From contig CAJWJW010000104.1 of the NCBI GenBank assembly GCA_913041775.1, positions 1-5,295 of the forward strand: a stretch of 5,295 bases of DNA. The letters run 5' to 3'. Positions 1-5,295 of this stretch are shown here, piece after piece. A program made the translations under genes and the position numbers. Within the stretch, counting starts at the first letter, position 1. Each line of letters opens with the position of its first letter. Source of the stretch: an uncultured Flavobacteriales bacterium (lineage in GTDB: Bacteria; Bacteroidota; Bacteroidia; Flavobacteriales; UBA7430). The notes under the pieces are model-generated. The model saw nothing but the letters and a program-made list of their open reading frames with translations. It had not been told where the DNA came from and did not search any database.

Positions 1-79
1 CTTCTTCGGCAACTTTCCATGCAATAGATTTAGAATCTAATGCTCCGAAAATAATTCCTTTTTTTCCTTTTAATAACAT
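1..79 (-). CDS. fabI: Enoyl-[acyl-carrier-protein] reductase, FabI-type (N-terminal fragment)
   Basis: Only the first 26 codons lie in the window; the gene runs off the left edge. The peptide begins MLLKGKKGIIFGALDSKSIA and continues W-K-V-A-E-E. It shows the start of a Rossmann fold followed by the Gly-x5-Ser-Ile-Ala-Trp dinucleotide-binding motif (residues 12-21, GALDSKSIAW), which distinguishes FabI from ordinary short-chain dehydrogenases with their GxxxGxG loop. FabI is the cytosolic NAD(P)H-dependent enzyme that reduces trans-2-enoyl-ACP in the last step of each fatty-acid elongation cycle. The catalytic Tyr/Lys lie outside the window and could not be checked. The ATG at 77-79 is chosen because the fold begins within a few residues of it and an in-frame stop lies upstream at 98-100. 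There is no clear Shine-Dalgarno sequence. It follows recN by 48 bases and has a possible promoter of its own at 102-109. Another FabI-like SDR is the main alternative. Confidence 0.88.
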   Translation of the reverse strand, partial: MLLKGKKGIIFGALDSKSIAWKVAEE

Positions 80-89
80 GCTATCTCTC

Positions 90-120
90 GTTAAATTTTA
101 ACAAATATAATTGAAATTAT
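90..120. repeat. Two adjacent perfect inverted repeats in the recN-fabI gap
   Basis: Two short palindromes lie side by side. The first is GTTAAA-T-TTTAAC at 90-102 and the second is ATAATT-GA-AATTAT at 107-120. Together they cover the putative promoter element and the expected transcription start. They have 6-base arms with no G/C-rich stem and no following T-run suited to a terminator, so a protein-binding site is the more interesting reading. Short palindromes are common by chance at this base composition, so function is unproven. Confidence 0.3.
102..109 (-). promoter_or_regulatory. Possible -7 promoter element for the fabI-like gene
   Basis: The minus strand reads TATATTTG, an exact match to the Bacteroidota -7 consensus TAnnTTTG, in the recN-fabI gap. 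A start of transcription a few bases downstream would leave a leader of about 15-20 bases before the ATG at 79. No TTTG or TTG lies at the usual 17-23 base spacing upstream; the nearest TTG (139-141) is 29 bases away inside the recN coding end. The element is therefore only half supported, and chance matches occur in AT-rich DNA. Confidence 0.45.
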
Positions 121-127
121 CCTTTAC

Positions 128-1810
128 CTAATAGTTTGCAATGAGTGCTTTTGCATTTTCTAATGCTGCCTCGCTAATCTGTTCACCACTAAGCATTTTT
201 GCGAGTTCTTCTAAGCGTTCTTCTTCACTTAGCTTATTAATTAATGTCTGTGTTCTTCCTTTTATGTCCTTTTTTTCTACTTTATAATGGTTATTTGCCC
301 TTGCCGCAACTTGTGGTAAGTGACTAATAACTATTAATTGAGTTTCTTTCGACATTTCAAGTAGGAGTTTAGCAATTTTACCTGCTATTTCTCCTGATAC
401 TCCAGTGTCAATTTCGTCCAACACTAAGCAAGGTAAGGCTAAATGTTTTGCCAACAATGCTTTTAAGGCTAACATTAATCTAGAGGTTTCTCCACCAGAT
501 GCCACTTTAGACATTTCTTGTAAAGTCATGCCTTTATTAGCAGAAAACAGAAAGTTCACGGAGTCTATTCCCCATTCATTAAGTACTTCCTTTTTGGTAA
601 TCGAAACTTTAAATTGACCGTTTTTAATCCCTAAATCTTTTAGAGAAGCGATTATAAAACCGTCAATATCCTTTGCTACCTTATTTCTATTTATGCTTAT
701 AGATTTAGCCTTTTTTAAGAGCTTACTTGTTAAATCGCTAATCGCCTTTGTTAATCGATCTATGGTAGCCTCTGTAGATAAGTATTTATTTAAATGTTCT
801 CCTATAGAATTAAACTTCTCAATCAATTCGTCGAAGCTTAAAACACGATGCTTTTGTTCAAGTTGATTAATTAAATTTAATCTTTCGCTAGCTTGTTCGT
901 AATCGATAGTATCATCAATACTCGATGCAAGTAGGCTTTCACTTTCTTTAGATAAATCTGCAAGCTCTATAGTGGCGCTATTTAATCTTTCTGCGAGCTC
1001 TGTGTACTTACTGTTATAAGTGCTTATATTTTGTAAATCCTGAACTAAGTTAAATAACTGAGTATTTATAGGCTCTACTCTGTGATTGTTTTCGAGAATA
1101 TAACTTACTTTTTGAAGTACAGAATTTACTTCTTCCTTATTCTCCGCAGTTTTTATTTGCTCTTCTAAAACTGTTTTTTCTCCTACTATTAAGTTGGCTT
1201 CCTCAAGTTCATTGTATAAAAAGGACAAGTAATCTAATTGACTTTTAGATTCTTCTCCTTCATTTAAACTACTGTCTAATTCTTTGTTAAGAGCATTCAA
1301 TTCTGTATAACCCTCTTGGTATTCATCAAGTAATTGTTTGTGATTCTCTTGGCTATTTTGAGCTAAGCTGTCAATTAATTGAAGTTGGTAATTAGCATTA
1401 TTTAAATGTACTGTTTGATGTTGGGAATGTATATCGATAAGGTAAGATGAAAATTCTTTTAGAATTGTTAAGCTTACTGGACTATCGTTAATGAATGCTC
1501 TCGACTTTCCGTTAGAAGAAATATCTCTTCTAATGATCGTCTCCTTGGCATCGTAATCTATCTCGTATTCGGTAAAGAAGGATTCTAAATGGTAAGATTC
1601 AATTGAGAAAGAACCTTCAATAATACATTTCTTATCGCTATTTAATATTGATTTTGAATCTGCTCTTTGCCCCATTAATAATTGCAGAGCACCTAATATT
1701 ATAGATTTACCAGAACCGGTTTCTCCAGTAATAACAGTAAACCCCTTCTTGAAATCAATTTCAAGGGAATCTATAATAGCGTAATTTTTTATAGATAACT
1801 GTTGAAGCAT
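128..1810 (-). CDS. recN: DNA repair protein RecN
   Basis: RecN is a cytosolic SMC-like ATPase that is recruited to double-strand breaks and helps RecA-dependent recombinational repair by tethering DNA ends. The 560-residue length fits the family (about 550-570). The N-terminal head has Walker A GETGSGKS at residues 29-36 and the RecN-typical D-I-H-S-Q-H-Q segment at 126-132. Residues from about 155 to 370 are rich in Glu, Lys and Leu and form the expected coiled-coil arm. The C-terminal head has the ABC signature ASGGETSR (437-444), Walker B L-V-L-D-E-I-D (462-468, with D465 and E466) and the switch histidine H497 in ISHLPQVAA. All ATPase motifs are intact. Thr442 in the signature sits where many RecN proteins have Leu. 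The ATG at 1808-1810 places the beta-strand that precedes the P-loop correctly. An AAGGA about 10 bases upstream lies in the end of the preceding gene. The start is 4 bases from the DUF4835 stop, implying cotranscription and probable translational coupling. Confidence 0.97.
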   Translation of the reverse strand: MLQQLSIKNYAIIDSLEIDFKKGFTVITGETGSGKSIILGALQLLMGQRADSKSILNSDKKCIIEGSFSIESYHLESFFTEYEIDYDAKETIIRRDISSNGKSRAFINDSPVSLTILKEFSSYLIDIHSQHQTVHLNNANYQLQLIDSLAQNSQENHKQLLDEYQEGYTELNALNKELDSSLNEGEESKSQLDYLSFLYNELEEANLIVGEKTVLEEQIKTAENKEEVNSVLQKVSYILENNHRVEPINTQLFNLVQDLQNISTYNSKYTELAERLNSATIELADLSKESESLLASSIDDTIDYEQASERLNLINQLEQKHRVLSFDELIEKFNSIGEHLNKYLSTEATIDRLTKAISDLTSKLLKKAKSISINRNKVAKDIDGFIIASLKDLGIKNGQFKVSITKKEVLNEWGIDSVNFLFSANKGMTLQEMSKVASGGETSRLMLALKALLAKHLALPCLVLDEIDTGVSGEIAGKIAKLLLEMSKETQLIVISHLPQVAARANNHYKVEKKDIKGRTQTLINKLSEEERLEELAKMLSGEQISEAALENAKALIANY

Positions 1811-1814
1811 ATAA

Positions 1815-2723
1815 TTACTTTCCTTGTTCTTGTAGCATTCTTTCCCACTTAGTAGCGTTGGATGGATCTACTTGTTTGAGCATTTGCACCAACTCACTCT
1901 TATTGGTAATAAATCCATCAGAATAAATTTTAGTAATTTCTGTTGCTTTTGCATCAAAAAACACCTTTAATAAATAGGCGTTTTGCTTTTTATCGGCGCT
2001 ACTTTTTACATTATATAGTGCTGCTGTTATCTCATCTCTACCTGCTTCAGCCTGATCGCCTAGAACGTCAAGTCCGTCTATATGGTAGCTATACATACCA
2101 TTTCTTAATGGTTTGAAATCATTGTGTAATAAGTTCTCCACCAACCAATATCTATTAAATGTGCTTTCGTAAGGTTTCCACCCACTGGCTTTATTGTCTC
2201 CTTGGGCATTATTAATAATTTTATTTGCTTTTAAGAAAGCTTCTTCTCCGCCTAGTGGAATAAATGTGTCATTGTCCATCCCTATAATTACATAGGCATA
2301 ATAAGCTAAAACAGAAATTAAATTTGAACTGTGGTTGTGTTCGTTAAATTCTAAACTTTGATTCTCTACATACTCGAAGCTCAAGTCTGTATCTATAATG
2401 TTTAGTACTGGAGAGTTGTAAGACGCCCTATAGATTGGTCGTGTAGATTTAACAGTTATAGAACCTTTATAGCCATTTGCACCCACCTCACTGGTTAAGT
2501 TTATAATGATATTACACTCTATTCGTTCTTCGTTGGAGTAAATATCTGTAGTCCAACGGTTTGTATTCATAAACTCAAAAATAGAAGTACGCATAGAAGT
2601 GAACTTCTGTCTATTTGTTCCTTTAATTTGTTGTGAGTTGATTTGAATTCTACAGTTTAGTTCTTGTGCGCCTAATTGTAAGCTAAACAAAAATAAAAGT
2701 ACTACTGTATAAAGTTTAAGCAT
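1815..2723 (-). CDS. DUF4835 family protein, possible type IX secretion protein PorD
   Basis: This is a 302-residue exported protein. It starts with a signal peptide: Lys3, a hydrophobic core at about residues 5-17, and probable cleavage around Ala19 in LQLGAQ, leaving mature QELNCRIQIN or ELNCRIQIN. There is no lipobox and no later membrane segment, so a soluble or membrane-associated periplasmic protein is likely. Later features resembling the family are W-K-P-Y-E (182-186), RYWLVENLL (191-199) and a YSYHIDGLDVLGDQAEAGRD stretch (211-230). The overall pattern and its place between coaBC and recN match the DUF4835 family of Bacteroidota, which I recall being annotated as the type IX secretion protein PorD. 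That name is from memory and its role in secretion is less certain than the family. No enzyme motif is visible. The ATG at 2721-2723 overlaps the end of coaBC by 8 bases and has only an A-rich leader, suggesting translational coupling. The stop is 4 bases before recN. Confidence 0.85.
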   Translation of the reverse strand: MLKLYTVVLLFLFSLQLGAQELNCRIQINSQQIKGTNRQKFTSMRTSIFEFMNTNRWTTDIYSNEERIECNIIINLTSEVGANGYKGSITVKSTRPIYRASYNSPVLNIIDTDLSFEYVENQSLEFNEHNHSSNLISVLAYYAYVIIGMDNDTFIPLGGEEAFLKANKIINNAQGDNKASGWKPYESTFNRYWLVENLLHNDFKPLRNGMYSYHIDGLDVLGDQAEAGRDEITAALYNVKSSADKKQNAYLLKVFFDAKATEITKIYSDGFITNKSELVQMLKQVDPSNATKWERMLQEQGK

Positions 2724-3918
2724 TGATTTCTATTAAGATTATATTCACGATATCTTGGGCAACATCCTGCTTAGATTTTAACTCAAAGCTAAGCTTTTTA
2801 TTGCTCTTAGTAAGTATCGTAATCTTATTTGTATCCGACTGAAAACCTGCTCCTTTATCATTTAATGAGTTCAGAACTATTAGGTCTAGGTTTTTACGCT
2901 CCAACTTTAATTGAGCGTTCTCCAGTTCATTATGTGTTTCTAATGCAAATCCAGCTAAGAACTGATGCTCTTTTCGAATCCCCATCTCTGCGAGAATATC
3001 TTTTGTCTTTGTGAGCTCTATTGTAGGAGTACCCTCTTCTTTTTTAATCTTATTCGTATGTACTACTTTTGGTGCGTAGTCTGATACTGCTGCAGCGGCA
3101 ATAGCAATTGTGCAATCATTATAATAGTGCATTGCTTTTTCATACATCTGACTAGCAGACTCCACTCTATGAACAGTAATATTTGTATGATTAATTTGTA
3201 GGCTCGAAGGACCCATTATTAGTTGTACTTGTGCGCCTTGATCAGCAAAGTTAATTGCTAAAGCAAGTCCCATTTTACCAGAAGAGCGATTGCCAATAAA
3301 TCGTACTGGGTCTATAGCTTCGTGAGTAGGTCCTGCAGTAATAAGAATAGAATGGTTTCGTAAAGGAAGTTGCGATAAAATATCATTTTCTATAAACTGA
3401 AATATCGCTTCTGGTTCTGCCATTCTACCTAAGCCGACTAATCCACTAGCTAGTTCACCATTTTCTGGAGAAATTATAGTCGCTCCAAAAGAGCTTAATA
3501 ACTGTAAGTTTTTAGTTGTTGTAGGATGTGCAAACATATCTAAGTCCATTGCTGGAGCTATGTAAACAGGGCATTTGGCTGAGAGATAGGTAGCCATGAG
3601 TAAATTGTCGCACTGCCCGGTACTCATTTTGCTTAATGTGTTAGCAGTAGCAGGAGCAACAATAAATAGATCTGCCCATAAACCTAAGGAGACATGATCA
3701 TTCCAACGAGGGTTTTCTTTGTCAGTAGTAAATTCTGAGAAAACTTCGTTTTTAGAAAGCGTAGAAAGTGTTAAAGGGGTAATGAAATCCTTAGAAGCAG
3801 GAGTCTGAATGCATTTTACATTCGCTCCTGCTTTTATGAATTCTCTAACTAGATGAGCAGATTTATAGGCGGCAATACCACCAGTTATCCCGATAAGGAT
3901 GTTTTTTCCACTGATCAT
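2716..3918 (-). CDS. coaBC: Bifunctional phosphopantothenoylcysteine decarboxylase / phosphopantothenate-cysteine ligase
   Basis: CoaBC (Dfp) performs two consecutive cytosolic steps of coenzyme A synthesis: the CoaB half joins 4'-phosphopantothenate and cysteine using CTP, and the FMN-dependent CoaC half decarboxylates the product to 4'-phosphopantetheine. The 400-residue length is normal. The CoaC half (about 1-180) has the flavin-fold start ILIGITGGIAAYKS (7-20), catalytic His75 in DHVSLGLWAD, PATANT (89-94), PAMDLDMF (122-129) and ELASGLVGLGRM (155-166). The CoaB half (about 188-400) has ITAGPTHEAIDPVRFIGNRS (193-212), SSGKMG (212-217), AAAAVSDYAP (274-283) and the KIKK motif (290-293) bearing the conserved lysine. 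Two positions differ from the classical CoaC motifs: Asp125 replaces Asn in PxMNxxMW and Ser158 replaces Cys in the ACG motif. The ATG at 3916-3918 gives the usual short N-terminus before the first beta-strand. It lies 9 bases after rpoZ and overlaps the next gene by 8 bases, within one apparent operon. Confidence 0.97.
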   Translation of the reverse strand: MISGKNILIGITGGIAAYKSAHLVREFIKAGANVKCIQTPASKDFITPLTLSTLSKNEVFSEFTTDKENPRWNDHVSLGLWADLFIVAPATANTLSKMSTGQCDNLLMATYLSAKCPVYIAPAMDLDMFAHPTTTKNLQLLSSFGATIISPENGELASGLVGLGRMAEPEAIFQFIENDILSQLPLRNHSILITAGPTHEAIDPVRFIGNRSSGKMGLALAINFADQGAQVQLIMGPSSLQINHTNITVHRVESASQMYEKAMHYYNDCTIAIAAAAVSDYAPKVVHTNKIKKEEGTPTIELTKTKDILAEMGIRKEHQFLAGFALETHNELENAQLKLERKNLDLIVLNSLNDKGAGFQSDTNKITILTKSNKKLSFELKSKQDVAQDIVNIILIEINA

Positions 3919-3927
3919 CAGATTAGA

Positions 3928-4251
3928 TTAGGCTTCTTTTATATCCTGCTTAATAAATAGCTCATCGTCTAATAATTCACGAATTGCTAATAAGGTTGGT
4001 TTTGGTAATTTTTCGTAAAACTTAGAAACTTCAATTTGTTCCTTGTTTTCGAAAATTTCATCTAGACTATCGTTGTGCGTAGCAAACTCATCTAATTTAC
4101 CAATCAACTCTTCTTTTATCTCAGAGCTAATTTGGTTAGATCGTTTTTCTAAAGCAACAATTGCAGAATAGATATTCCCTACTCTATCTTCAAATAACTT
4201 TGTGTTATTTGTGATGGTAGTTTTTGCAGAGTTTGTTTTTTTGTAATCCAT
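3928..4251 (-). CDS. rpoZ: DNA-directed RNA polymerase omega subunit
   Basis: This 107-residue protein resembles the divergent omega subunit of Bacteroidota. Omega wraps around the C-terminal tail of beta-prime and helps assembly and stability of RNA polymerase. The core omega/Rpb6 pattern is seen at residues 25-42: GNIYSAIVALEKRSNQIS, corresponding to the GN-x-(F/Y)-x-LV-x-x-A-x-x-R-A-x-Q region of the E. coli protein. The N-terminal 20 residues are rich in Lys, Thr and Asn and look flexible. The C-terminal half (about 43-100) is acidic and helical, with E-E-L-I-x-K-L-x-E-F-A, then SKFYEKLPKPT (76-86), a stretch I associate with flavobacterial omega proteins. The ATG at 4249-4251 is 14 bases after bamD, with no Shine-Dalgarno sequence. 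Position between bamD and coaBC agrees with omega; in many bacteria rpoZ also neighbours coaBC (dfp), supporting the call. Confidence 0.92.
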   Translation of the reverse strand: MDYKKTNSAKTTITNNTKLFEDRVGNIYSAIVALEKRSNQISSEIKEELIGKLDEFATHNDSLDEIFENKEQIEVSKFYEKLPKPTLLAIRELLDDELFIKQDIKEA

Positions 4252-4265
4252 AATATAAGTATGTA

Positions 4266-5060
4266 CTATTTTTTTCTTAGCAATTTCACTTGTTTGAAAA
4301 CTCTTTTCGACTCTTGTAGATGCGAACTTTTAGGGTAAGCATTTTTAAACTGATTAAATGCGATAATCGTATCTTTTATACGTTTGTCTTTTTTTTCTTC
4401 CACACTATTTTGTGCTAACAAGAAAAAGCTTTTCAGCTGCAAAAATAAGATTTCCTCTTTAAATACAGAATTTTGATGCTCTTGAAGTGCTAAATTAAAT
4501 GCATGTATAGCCGCTTTGTAATTTCCTGTTGTATAATAGAGCTTTGCATTCTCAAAAGATTTCTTCTCTAACTTATCTGATAGCTTGATTTTTAACTTGT
4601 TGCAAGCTTTTATGTAAGTACTGTTTGGGTACTTATCAAAAAATATTTTAATCTCATCTAATGCCTTATATGTGTTGGTTTGATCCAAACTATACTTAGG
4701 AGAGAGTAAAAAATGACAGTAAACAGCTAAATAGGCACACTCTTCTGCCTTAGAATTGTCGTTATAAGTACTTGAGAAGTTCTTAAAATGATATGCAGAA
4801 GAAAGTAAGTTTCCTTTTTCATATTCTGTTTTACAGTAATAATAATAAACGTCCTCAGCTTTATTAGTACCTCTATATAATAGAAGTAATTCATCGAATA
4901 GAGGAAATGCTTTTATATACTCTTCATTTTCGTACAATTTTACGGCTTGCTCGTATTTGAAGTCTAAGTCACTACTCTTAAGTAACTTTTGATATTCACT
5001 ACAAGAAGAGAAGACAATGGCTATAAAACCTAAGAAAAATAGAATGTTGCTTTTTATCAT
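4266..5060 (-). CDS. bamD: Outer-membrane assembly lipoprotein BamD
   Basis: BamD is the essential TPR lipoprotein of the BAM complex, anchored to the periplasmic face of the outer membrane, where it works with BamA to insert beta-barrel proteins. The 264-residue product has a lipoprotein signal peptide: Lys3, hydrophobic residues 6-17, and the lipobox-like FSSC with lipidated Cys20. The mature start CSEYQKLLKS is typical of BamD in Bacteroidota. It then has helical TPR-like repeats at roughly 33-66, 70-103, 106-145, 168-200 and 205-245; the clearest is FENAKLYYTTGNYKAAIHAF (169-188). The C-terminus is basic (KRVFKQVKLLRKK). Length is close to the E. coli protein (about 245). The ATG at 5058-5060 is needed to keep the signal peptide. 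It is the first gene of the leftward operon, and a TATATTTG element ends only 4 bases upstream. A generic TPR lipoprotein is the alternative, but the neighbours favour BamD. Confidence 0.93.
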   Translation of the reverse strand: MIKSNILFFLGFIAIVFSSCSEYQKLLKSSDLDFKYEQAVKLYENEEYIKAFPLFDELLLLYRGTNKAEDVYYYYCKTEYEKGNLLSSAYHFKNFSSTYNDNSKAEECAYLAVYCHFLLSPKYSLDQTNTYKALDEIKIFFDKYPNSTYIKACNKLKIKLSDKLEKKSFENAKLYYTTGNYKAAIHAFNLALQEHQNSVFKEEILFLQLKSFFLLAQNSVEEKKDKRIKDTIIAFNQFKNAYPKSSHLQESKRVFKQVKLLRKK

Positions 5061-5064
5061 GCTG

Positions 5065-5072
5065 CAAATATA
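5065..5072 (-). promoter_or_regulatory. Possible -7 promoter element upstream of bamD
   Basis: The minus strand reads TATATTTG, an exact TAnnTTTG match, separated from the bamD ATG by just CAGC. No TTTG or TTG is present 17-23 bases upstream; that stretch is T-rich instead. If it is used, transcription would start at or within a few bases of the ATG, giving a leaderless or nearly leaderless mRNA. It could be a chance match, with the true promoter elsewhere in the divergent gap. Confidence 0.4.
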
Positions 5073-5122
5073 TAATTTAAAAGAAAAAATAGTAGGAATT
5101 TTTCGTACTTATCGTTCACAAT

Positions 5123-5153
5123 TTTGTCTAGTACATATCTATTTGTATTTTTG
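5123..5153 (+). promoter_or_regulatory. Bacteroidota-type promoter for the PLP-enzyme gene
   Basis: A TTTG at 5123-5126 is followed, after 19 bases, by TATTTTTG at 5146-5153. This is an exact fit to the -33/-7 consensus TTTG-N17-23-TAnnTTTG used by the primary sigma factor of Bacteroidota. Transcription would start around 5157-5160, leaving a leader of about 20 bases that ends in an A-rich stretch (ATAAAA) before the ATG at 5178. Both boxes and the spacing agree, so this is the best supported promoter in the window. Confidence 0.7.
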
Positions 5154-5177
5154 CCCAAATTCCTTAACGATATAAAA

Positions 5178-5295
5178 ATGGATTTATTTGAAAAATTGAA
5201 AAATAATCGTGGTCCTCTAGGCCAGCATGCTAAGGATGCGCACGGTTATTTTACATTCCCTAAACTAGAAGGTGAAATTGCTAGTAAGATGATGT
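5178..5295 (+). CDS. PLP-dependent class I/II aminotransferase-fold enzyme (N-terminal fragment)
   Basis: Thirty-nine codons from the ATG at 5178-5180 are present before the right edge. The peptide starts MDLFEKLKNNRGPLGQHAKD and contains GYFTFPKLEGEIASKMM. This start, with GPLGQ and G-Y-F-x-F-P-K-L-E-G, resembles flavobacterial proteins annotated as class I/II-fold PLP-dependent aminotransferases of the alpha-oxoamine synthase group, which includes serine palmitoyltransferase, 2-amino-3-ketobutyrate CoA ligase and BioF. The resemblance is from memory of family N-termini; the PLP-binding lysine and substrate residues are outside the window, so the reaction cannot be assigned. The start is supported by a consensus promoter about 25 bases upstream and an A-rich leader, as usual in this phylum. 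It is divergent from bamD. If it is an oxoamine synthase it would condense an amino acid with an acyl-CoA, a link to the CoA and fatty-acid genes nearby that remains inference. Confidence 0.75.
   Translation, partial: MDLFEKLKNNRGPLGQHAKDAHGYFTFPKLEGEIASKMM

Noticed and set aside
59..65. Seven-base A run (minus strand) near the start of the fabI-like gene, as a possible phase-variation or slippage site
   Set aside because: The run simply encodes Lys codons in the GKKG segment, is short, and the reading frame continues correctly into the FabI motif; A-runs are common at this base composition.
80..127. Intrinsic terminator after recN
   Set aside because: The inverted repeats here have only 6-base, almost purely A/T arms and no stable stem followed by a T-tract, so a terminator is not supported.
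437..525. Possible degraded ATPase site in RecN because of the unusual Thr in ASGGETSR
   Set aside because: The Thr replaces a variable position of the signature (in coding terms residue 442); the Ser-Gly-Gly-Glu core, Walker A, Walker B Asp-Glu and switch His are all intact, so the protein appears functional.
405..617. 70-codon plus-strand open frame inside recN
   Set aside because: It lies wholly antisense to the strongly supported recN C-terminal head (Walker B and signature motifs), has no promoter or leader of its own and no recognisable protein features.
2829..3014. 61-codon plus-strand open frame inside coaBC
   Set aside because: It is antisense to the conserved CoaB ligase region and shows no domain, signal peptide or ribosome-binding context, so it is a shadow frame.

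Overview
The window is compact, AT-rich chromosomal DNA that looks like a member of the Bacteroidota, most likely class Flavobacteriia. Four things suggest this: proteins with flavobacterial character (a short divergent omega subunit, a DUF4835/PorD-like protein, a BamD lipoprotein starting Cys-Ser-Glu-Tyr), TAnnTTTG-type promoter elements, A/T-rich leaders mostly without Shine-Dalgarno sequences, and the gene order itself. No RNA gene, mobile element, CRISPR array, long repeat or convincing intrinsic terminator is visible, and no non-coding stretch exceeds about 120 bases.

Layout: six genes run leftward on the minus strand. In transcription order they are bamD (5060-4266), rpoZ (4251-3928), coaBC (3918-2716), a DUF4835/PorD-like gene (2723-1815), recN (1810-128) and the first 26 codons of a fabI-like enoyl-ACP reductase (79 to beyond the left edge). 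The first five are separated by 14, 9, -8 and 4 bases and probably form one operon. The fabI-like gene follows a 48-base gap with its own TATATTTG promoter element, so it may be transcribed separately as well as by readthrough. At the right edge, a divergent plus-strand gene starts at 5178 and encodes the N-terminus of a PLP-dependent class I/II aminotransferase-fold protein. The 117-base divergent gap carries an exact TTTG-N19-TAnnTTTG promoter on the plus strand and a lone TATATTTG on the minus strand.

The genes serve core growth functions: outer-membrane protein insertion (BamD), transcription (omega), coenzyme A synthesis (CoaBC), fatty-acid elongation (FabI-like), DNA repair (RecN) and possibly type IX secretion (the DUF4835 protein). 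CoA/acyl-carrier chemistry and envelope assembly are thus linked in one region, a plausible housekeeping cluster rather than an accessory island. I do not see a new defence or mobile system. The points most worth a second look are substitutions at two functionally important positions of the CoaC half of CoaBC (Asp125 for Asn, Ser158 for Cys), a promoter element so close to the bamD start that the mRNA could be leaderless, and two adjacent palindromes over the fabI-like promoter.
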